64,000 nucleotides of DNA, from NCBI RefSeq assembly GCF_014193675.1, contig NZ_BLXZ01000004.1:462828-526827 (forward strand), written 5' to 3'. This document shows positions 58,603-64,000 of the stretch, piece by piece; positions within the stretch are counted from its first letter, which is position 1; each line of letters begins with the position of its first letter. The DNA is from Geomonas limicola (lineage in GTDB: Bacteria; Desulfobacterota; Desulfuromonadia; Geobacterales; Geobacteraceae). The notes beneath the pieces are model-generated. The model saw only the letters and a list, made by a program, of their open reading frames with translations. It was not told the origin of the DNA and ran no database searches. The position numbers were made by a program, and so were the translations under genes.

Positions 58603-61600
58603 ATGAAAAAGAGAAGAGGTGTCTGGTGCTTACAAGTGCCGCTTTTGGTCATGCTGCTAGGGCTACTGTTCGTGAGTGTCCCTGCCTACGCGATGACGGT
58701 CAGCGGGAAGGTCGCCAACAATTCCGGCGACACGGGCCGAGTCTATGTCGGGCTGAAACAAACCTGGGGAGGAAATTTCGTCTACTCGGTCAGTCTGCCA
58801 AATCCCGGCACAACAGCCACCTCATTTGTCATAAAGGGGGTGGAAAACGGCACCTACAACCTCTTCGCTTTTGTGGACCGGACCAACACCGGCATCATGC
58901 ACGCAAACGATCCGGTGGTACAAAGGTCGGTTACGGTTTCAGGCTCGAACTACAGTACCGGTAACCTCACCATCTCCGCCAAGAGCTTGGTCCTTCCCTC
59001 GGCCGCCCTGGCCAGTCCTGGGATTCTGCCGGCAAGCGGCTCTGCTGGTGTGGTCATAGAAAATGCGACTGACGCGAACGGTGCGGTAATCGCCGACTCA
59101 TACAACGTCAGCTGCAATGGCGGAACCATCGTCAGAAACAACGTGCCGACGGTGAGCTTGACCGGTGACTCGGCGGTGCTCGTCATTACGGGGCTAAGCA
59201 ACGGGTCCACCCTCAGTTGTAATACCACCCCGGTCATCAGGGGATCTGCTCGTTCAACCTACAAGTCCGCCGACGGCAGCGACACCATTGGCGACACCTG
59301 CAACTCGTTCGGTACCTGCGGCTCCGGTGTTACCGTCTCCGGGAAGGTGAACTTCACCGGCTTCTCCTCGCTCAGTGGCAAAACCCTGCTGGTGGCGTTG
59401 TCCACCTGGAACGGGATGCCGTACGTAACCACCATAGGAAATCCTACCATCCAGCAGGCGTGGTCCATACCCGGGGTGCAGGCCAGCGCTTCGGCCTACC
59501 GGACCAGTCTGTACCTGATAGACAATGCAACGGGTGTCTGGCAGGGGCAGATCAACGAGCGGACCGAGCAGGCGCGGTTGACGGTCGAAGGTGGTGACAA
59601 CGTCATCGCCCCCACCCAGACCTTCCCCTTGCGCAACACTATCATTTCGGTAAGTGCCGTTTCGCAGTATGGCCCCAACAACACCGACCCCACCTTCTCG
59701 CTGTCGTTCAATACCTTCTGGAGCCAGAAGCGACCGGTCAACATAACCTTGAGCAACGTAACGGGCGCGGCACTTCCGGCTGAAGGGGTTTCCTTGGCAG
59801 GTATGGACAGTCTGAGGGTTTTTACCGGAAACAACCGCCCGACTTCGGATGACAGCTACCAGGCGAGCCTGGAGTACAGCGATGGCAGCTCGGAAATCCT
59901 GCCCCTGGCGGTGATTAAAGGGGGGAGTCAGGAAACGCTGGCCCAAAGCTTCCCCGTGGGGAATGTGAGGATGCCTGATCTGACCAACCCGGTCTACGGC
60001 TGGCATTACGGGATCCCGACCGGCATGATCCCTTTTACCTCCTCTGTCTACTCTGGCAACCAGTACCTCGAGAACCTGACTTCTGCCAGCAACTGGGTAA
60101 CGCTCTCGGGTTCATCGCTTAACTTGAACTCACAATACTGGCTCACGACCGAGTTGCAGGATGTGATGGGTGACGCGATCGAGTTCTCCGGCGATTACAC
60201 CCCGGTCGGATCGGGGCCGGTCATCTCGAGCTTCTCGCCTACCTCGGGCCCTGGCGGCGCCACGGTCACCATCAACGGGAGCGGCTTCACTTCTGCCACG
60301 AGGGTAACCTTCAACGGAGTTGCCGACAAGAACTTTACCGTGGTGAGCGGCAGCCAGATCATCGCCCATGTCCCGGGAGGTGCTTCCCGCGGGCCGATAA
60401 CGGTAACCGACAACAACCAGGTCACCGGCGCATCCAGCGCTCCCTTTGAAAAGACCGTTACCGTGGCCGGCACCTTAACCAACACCTCTAACGCCGGTGT
60501 GAACGGCGTAACCGTGCGGGCCATCGGCGGGGGAGTTCCCATTACCGTAACTTCGGCGACCAGCGGCGGGGTAGCCGGCAAGTACAGCATGAACGTGCCG
60601 GCCGGTGTGCCGCTGCAGTACAAGATGCATGATGCCAGTGGTACCTACCTGGACTCCTACAGCAAGCTGATCACGGCAACCAACAACTACGACGGCAGCT
60701 ATTCCATGATCAGGACCAGCGACCTGACGGGATGGGCAGCCGTCGATCCCTCCTTCACCGCAGTGGCCAACAGCACTACCGGCATGATCCGGGGGCGGGT
60801 CGCCACCCCTGCCGATGTAAACCTGAGCGGTGCCACCGTCCAGGTGATGAGCAAGAACCACCCCGGCGGCAGCCCCAGCTACAAGGTCATCTACGGCAAC
60901 GGCAGTAACACTCCCGACACTACCAAGACCGCAACCTCCTCGGACGGACGTTTCTTCGTGACGGGGATCGAGCAGGGCGACATCGTCTATGCCCAGGTCA
61001 CCCTGGCCGGATACGCCTTCCAGGATACCTTCTACCAGGTGTACAACGGCAGCGTCAGCGGCGGAAAGGTCAACGGCGACCTGATGCCCAACCAGCTTAC
61101 ACTGACCCCGAATGGCGGACAGGTGGGGCTGCAGCAGACCGTGACGGTATCCTGGGATCCCGCCCTTACCGGCACGCTGTACTACACCACCGACGGAACC
61201 AACCCGAGATCCAACGGCACCGGCATCCCGGTGACCAGCGCCACCTCGGCCTCGTTTACCCTCACCGCCGAGGGGAGCCAACAGGTGCGCTGCATCCTGA
61301 AGAACAACGCCGGGGTGTTCGGTGACGAGGTGCAGACCAGCTTCTACGTCATGCAGGACACGATCCCGCCGCAGGTGATCGTCATGCCGCCGGGAACCGC
61401 CTTTGGCTCAGGATACGGCTACAGCAACACCCTGCCGATTCCCGTCACCTTCATATCGGATGAACCGGCGACCATCTGGTTTACCACCGACGGTTCGGAT
61501 CCCTTCACGTCTGCATCCCGCCTCTCCGTGGTGGTCCCGACGGCCGGTGGCAGCGTGAGCGCTCCCGCGGTTGCAGACGGCACCGTCGTGAAATTCTACG

Positions 61601-64000
61601 GCATCGACCTGGCTAACAACCAGTCGCAGGAACGCATCGTGACGATGATCTTCGACAACACGGCTCCGGTCATCAGCACGGTCTCCCCCAACAGCTTCTC
61701 CGGCACGAATACCTTCAACGCGACCAACACCTCGTTCTTCATCACAGCTACCGACAACTCCAGCCCCAACGTGATGCTCTGGTACCTGGTCACGGACTCT
61801 ACCGCGACCCCCGCCGTTAACGCAACGGGGTGGAGCACCAACTCCATGGTTAACGTGACGGTACCTGGCGAAGGTTCCTATACCAGGTACGTCTGGGTGA
61901 AGGATGAGGCGGGGAACATCTCGCAGTACCGGCTCCTCAGCTTCACCGTGGACATGACCCCGCCGGCACGACCGGTAATCACCCCCTATGCCAACAACCG
62001 CAGCAACTCCCAGCAGGTCTACATCGCTGGGACGGCGGAGGCCAATGCCACCGTCACCGTGTACGACGGGGGGACCCTTATGACCTCGGTCTCCGCCAAC
62101 GGCTCGGGTGTCTGGGGCGTGAACTGGTTCTTCGCCGAAGGGACCACCCATACCCTCACCGCAACTGCCACCGACGTCGCCGGCAACACCGGACTCGCCT
62201 CTCCGTCGGTTACCGTGACGGTGGACAGCCTCCCCCCGGTGACCAGTGCCTCGTCTAATCCGCCGGTCCCCGGCACCGGCTTCTACACCCCGGGAACTGC
62301 GGTAACCGTCACCTTTACCGCAAGCGAAGCGGCCACCGTGTACTACACCACCAACGGAGTCGATCCCAACCCGGCCGCCTGCACCGGGGCCTGCAAGCAA
62401 GGAGCCTCGCCCCTGCAGATCCCGATCACCAACTCCACTACCTTCAAATTCCTGAGCGTGGATACCGCGGGGAACGTGGAGACCTCGGTCAATACCGTCA
62501 GCTACAGTTACGGCCAGCCGACGATCACCACGGTGCAGCAGGCTAACGCACCGGTAACCTACATCCCGGGGAGCTCGACCCTCACCCTGACCGCGATCGT
62601 GACCTCCGCCTCCACCCCGACCGGTACCGTCACCTTCCTGGTGGACGGGAATACCGTCGGGAGCCCGGTGTCCCTCGATGGGAGCGGCATTGCGACCCAG
62701 AACTACACCGGGGTCATTTCTGCCGGCACACACACGATAATCGCAAATTTCTCCGGGAACGCGCAGTTCTCAGCGAGCCTCGGTTCGACGACTTTCAACG
62801 TCGCCAAGGCAACAGCGACCCTCAGCGCCGGCTCGATCACCCGGACTTACACTGCAGCGCTGCAGAGTGTCCCCTACACCACCACCCCGCCGGGGCTCAC
62901 CGCCAGCTTCTCTTTCAGCCAAGGCGGGATTGCCGTGCTTCCGCTCAACGCCGGGAGCTACGATTTCAGCGGCTCGGTCGAAGACCCGAACTACCAGGGG
63001 AGCGCCACCGGCACCCTGAACATCCAGAAGGCGTCGCTTAGTGTCACTCCGGGGAGTACGGTAGTAGCCAACAGGGCCTACAACGGCAGCACTGCGGCGA
63101 CCATCACGAGCCCAGGCACCCTGAGCGGGATACTCGCCCAAGACAACGTGACCCTGACCGGCGGGACCGCAACGTTCGCCGATGCCAACGTCGGCAACGC
63201 CAAACCGGTCGCCGTGATCGGGCTCGCGTTGGCGGGCACCGGTGCCGGGAACTATACCCTCGGCAGCAGCACCGCCTCGGCAAGTGCCAACATCACCCCG
63301 GCAGCCCTGACGGTGACAGCGAATGCCCAAAGCAAGGTCTACGGTTCGGCTGACCCGAGTTTCACCTACACGCCGACTGGCACACTGTACGGCAGCGACG
63401 CCCTGACCGGTGCGCTGGGACGCGCCGGCGGCGAGAGCGTGGCTGGTAGCCCGTACGCCATCAACATCGGCACCCTGAGCGCAGGTTCGAACTACAGCAT
63501 CACCTTCGTCCCGGCCAACCTGACGGTCACGGCGAAACCGCTTGCCATAAACGGCATCACCGCGAACAGCAAGGTGTACGACGGCACCCGGAGCGCCACG
63601 CTCAACACCGGCACGGTCACCTTGGGTGGCGTGGTGGGCTCCGACGTTGTGTCGCTTTCCGGTAGCGCTTCCGGCACTTTCGACACGAAGAACGCCGGCA
63701 CCGGCAAAACGGTCAGCTTCAGCGGCCTGAGCCTCTCCGGCGCTGCAGCCGGCAACTACAGCATCACCACCACCGCGAGCACCACCGCCAACATCACCCC
63801 GGCACCGCTTACCGTCAACGCCGGAACCACTGTTGTCGGCAACAAGGGCTATGACGGCAGCACGTTGGCCACCATCACTACCCGCGGGACCCTGAGCGGA
63901 ATCCTAAGCCCCGACGTGGTGACCCTGGCCGGCGGCAGCGCCAATTTCGGAGATGCCAATGTGGGTACCGGCAAGGCCGTTACCATTACCGGCCTCACCC
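58603..64000 (+). CDS. Giant secreted repeat protein, adhesin-like, 3'-truncated by window edge
   Basis: At least 1799 residues; the frame is open from the ATG at 58603 (GGAGGG upstream) to the last base. Signal peptide to about residue 30 (MKKRRGVWCLQVPLLVMLLG to VPAYA). Domains, by residue: IPT/TIG-like (about 538-603, SFSPTSGPGGATVTINGSGF), two carboxypeptidase-regulatory-like folds (about 620-830), chitobiase-like C-terminal folds with YYTTDGT-type strands near 862, 957 and 1246, a bacterial Ig-like fold (about 1120-1210), another Ig-like fold (about 1306-1401), and from about 1402 MBG/YDG-type repeats that recur with a 257-residue period. This architecture is typical of surface or secreted adhesins. 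No C-terminal anchor is visible because the gene continues. Confidence 0.88.
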   Translation, partial: MKKRRGVWCLQVPLLVMLLGLLFVSVPAYAMTVSGKVANNSGDTGRVYVGLKQTWGGNFVYSVSLPNPGTTATSFVIKGVENGTYNLFAFVDRTNTGIMHANDPVVQRSVTVSGSNYSTGNLTISAKSLVLPSAALASPGILPASGSAGVVIENATDANGAVIADSYNVSCNGGTIVRNNVPTVSLTGDSAVLVITGLSNGSTLSCNTTPVIRGSARSTYKSADGSDTIGDTCNSFGTCGSGVTVSGKVNFTGFSSLSGKTLLVALSTWNGMPYVTTIGNPTIQQAWSIPGVQASASAYRTSLYLIDNATGVWQGQINERTEQARLTVEGGDNVIAPTQTFPLRNTIISVSAVSQYGPNNTDPTFSLSFNTFWSQKRPVNITLSNVTGAALPAEGVSLAGMDSLRVFTGNNRPTSDDSYQASLEYSDGSSEILPLAVIKGGSQETLAQSFPVGNVRMPDLTNPVYGWHYGIPTGMIPFTSSVYSGNQYLENLTSASNWVTLSGSSLNLNSQYWLTTELQDVMGDAIEFSGDYTPVGSGPVISSFSPTSGPGGATVTINGSGFTSATRVTFNGVADKNFTVVSGSQIIAHVPGGASRGPITVTDNNQVTGASSAPFEKTVTVAGTLTNTSNAGVNGVTVRAIGGGVPITVTSATSGGVAGKYSMNVPAGVPLQYKMHDASGTYLDSYSKLITATNNYDGSYSMIRTSDLTGWAAVDPSFTAVANSTTGMIRGRVATPADVNLSGATVQVMSKNHPGGSPSYKVIYGNGSNTPDTTKTATSSDGRFFVTGIEQGDIVYAQVTLAGYAFQDTFYQVYNGSVSGGKVNGDLMPNQLTLTPNGGQVGLQQTVTVSWDPALTGTLYYTTDGTNPRSNGTGIPVTSATSASFTLTAEGSQQVRCILKNNAGVFGDEVQTSFYVMQDTIPPQVIVMPPGTAFGSGYGYSNTLPIPVTFISDEPATIWFTTDGSDPFTSASRLSVVVPTAGGSVSAPAVADGTVVKFYGIDLANNQSQERIVTMIFDNTAPVISTVSPNSFSGTNTFNATNTSFFITATDNSSPNVMLWYLVTDSTATPAVNATGWSTNSMVNVTVPGEGSYTRYVWVKDEAGNISQYRLLSFTVDMTPPARPVITPYANNRSNSQQVYIAGTAEANATVTVYDGGTLMTSVSANGSGVWGVNWFFAEGTTHTLTATATDVAGNTGLASPSVTVTVDSLPPVTSASSNPPVPGTGFYTPGTAVTVTFTASEAATVYYTTNGVDPNPAACTGACKQGASPLQIPITNSTTFKFLSVDTAGNVETSVNTVSYSYGQPTITTVQQANAPVTYIPGSSTLTLTAIVTSASTPTGTVTFLVDGNTVGSPVSLDGSGIATQNYTGVISAGTHTIIANFSGNAQFSASLGSTTFNVAKATATLSAGSITRTYTAALQSVPYTTTPPGLTASFSFSQGGIAVLPLNAGSYDFSGSVEDPNYQGSATGTLNIQKASLSVTPGSTVVANRAYNGSTAATITSPGTLSGILAQDNVTLTGGTATFADANVGNAKPVAVIGLALAGTGAGNYTLGSSTASASANITPAALTVTANAQSKVYGSADPSFTYTPTGTLYGSDALTGALGRAGGESVAGSPYAINIGTLSAGSNYSITFVPANLTVTAKPLAINGITANSKVYDGTRSATLNTGTVTLGGVVGSDVVSLSGSASGTFDTKNAGTGKTVSFSGLSLSGAAAGNYSITTTASTTANITPAPLTVNAGTTVVGNKGYDGSTLATITTRGTLSGILSPDVVTLAGGSANFGDANVGTGKAVTITGLT

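Noticed and set aside
61408..62733. 441-residue frame on the minus strand within the giant gene
   Set aside because: Shadow produced by Thr/Gly-rich codons; no ribosome site, Gly/Arg/His-rich composition, no domain.

Overview
The window comes from a GC-rich member of the Geobacterales (Desulfobacterota); the gene content and intergenic repeat style suggest the Geomonas/Citrifermentans group, which is inference without a database search. Supporting signs are the division cluster order murC-murB-ddl-ftsQ-ftsA-ftsZ, many hybrid PAS histidine kinases, a sigma-54 activator with its promoter, the hisZ-purA pair, ferredoxin-based oxoacid oxidation, and short GC-rich palindromes scattered between genes.

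Layout. 1-6.4 kb: end of the division and cell-wall cluster, closed by a terminator after ftsZ. 6.4-9.5 kb: a MarR regulator overlapping a major facilitator transporter, then a cysteine-tailed Sel1-repeat protein. 9.5-14.3 kb: a translesion mutasome (dnaE2 and catalytically dead imuB) with two different SOS-like operator candidates. 14.4-22.5 kb: thiol peroxidase, two hybrid histidine kinases around a glycerate kinase, and a TyrR-like sigma-54 activator. 22.6-28 kb: a sigma-54 promoter and a three-gene 2-oxoacid:ferredoxin oxidoreductase operon whose first gene fuses gamma, GltD-like flavoprotein and ferredoxin modules, followed by an XRE-cupin regulator. 28-33.4 kb: a B12-type radical SAM protein, a small beta-barrel protein, ElbB, a ferredoxin, an exporter and a 56-residue CxxC protein. 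33.5-36.9 kb: a duplicated tRNA-Lys/tRNA-Glu cassette, purA and hisZ. 36.9-41 kb: secreted proteins and a porin. 41-49.4 kb: propionate (methylmalonyl-CoA) pathway genes: epimerase, mutase catalytic subunit and a two-subunit acyl-CoA carboxylase. 49.9-54.5 kb: larA-glcD-glcF, a likely lactate racemisation and oxidation module. 54.5-57.8 kb: a 1.3 kb non-coding region with an unusual 21-bp-phased repeat array, then the membrane pyrophosphatase hppA. 58.6-64 kb: the first 1799 codons of a giant secreted repeat protein that runs off the window end.

How the parts fit. The central metabolism here feeds small organic acids (lactate, propionate, 2-oxoacids) into ferredoxin, quinone or CoA-linked pathways, as expected for an anaerobic respirer. 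The most unusual non-coding structure is the array at 54861-55150: 9-bp boxes at exact 21-bp intervals (two helical turns), with no family I can assign. The most coherent regulatory prediction is the TyrR-like activator acting on the sigma-54 promoter of the adjacent oxoacid oxidoreductase operon.
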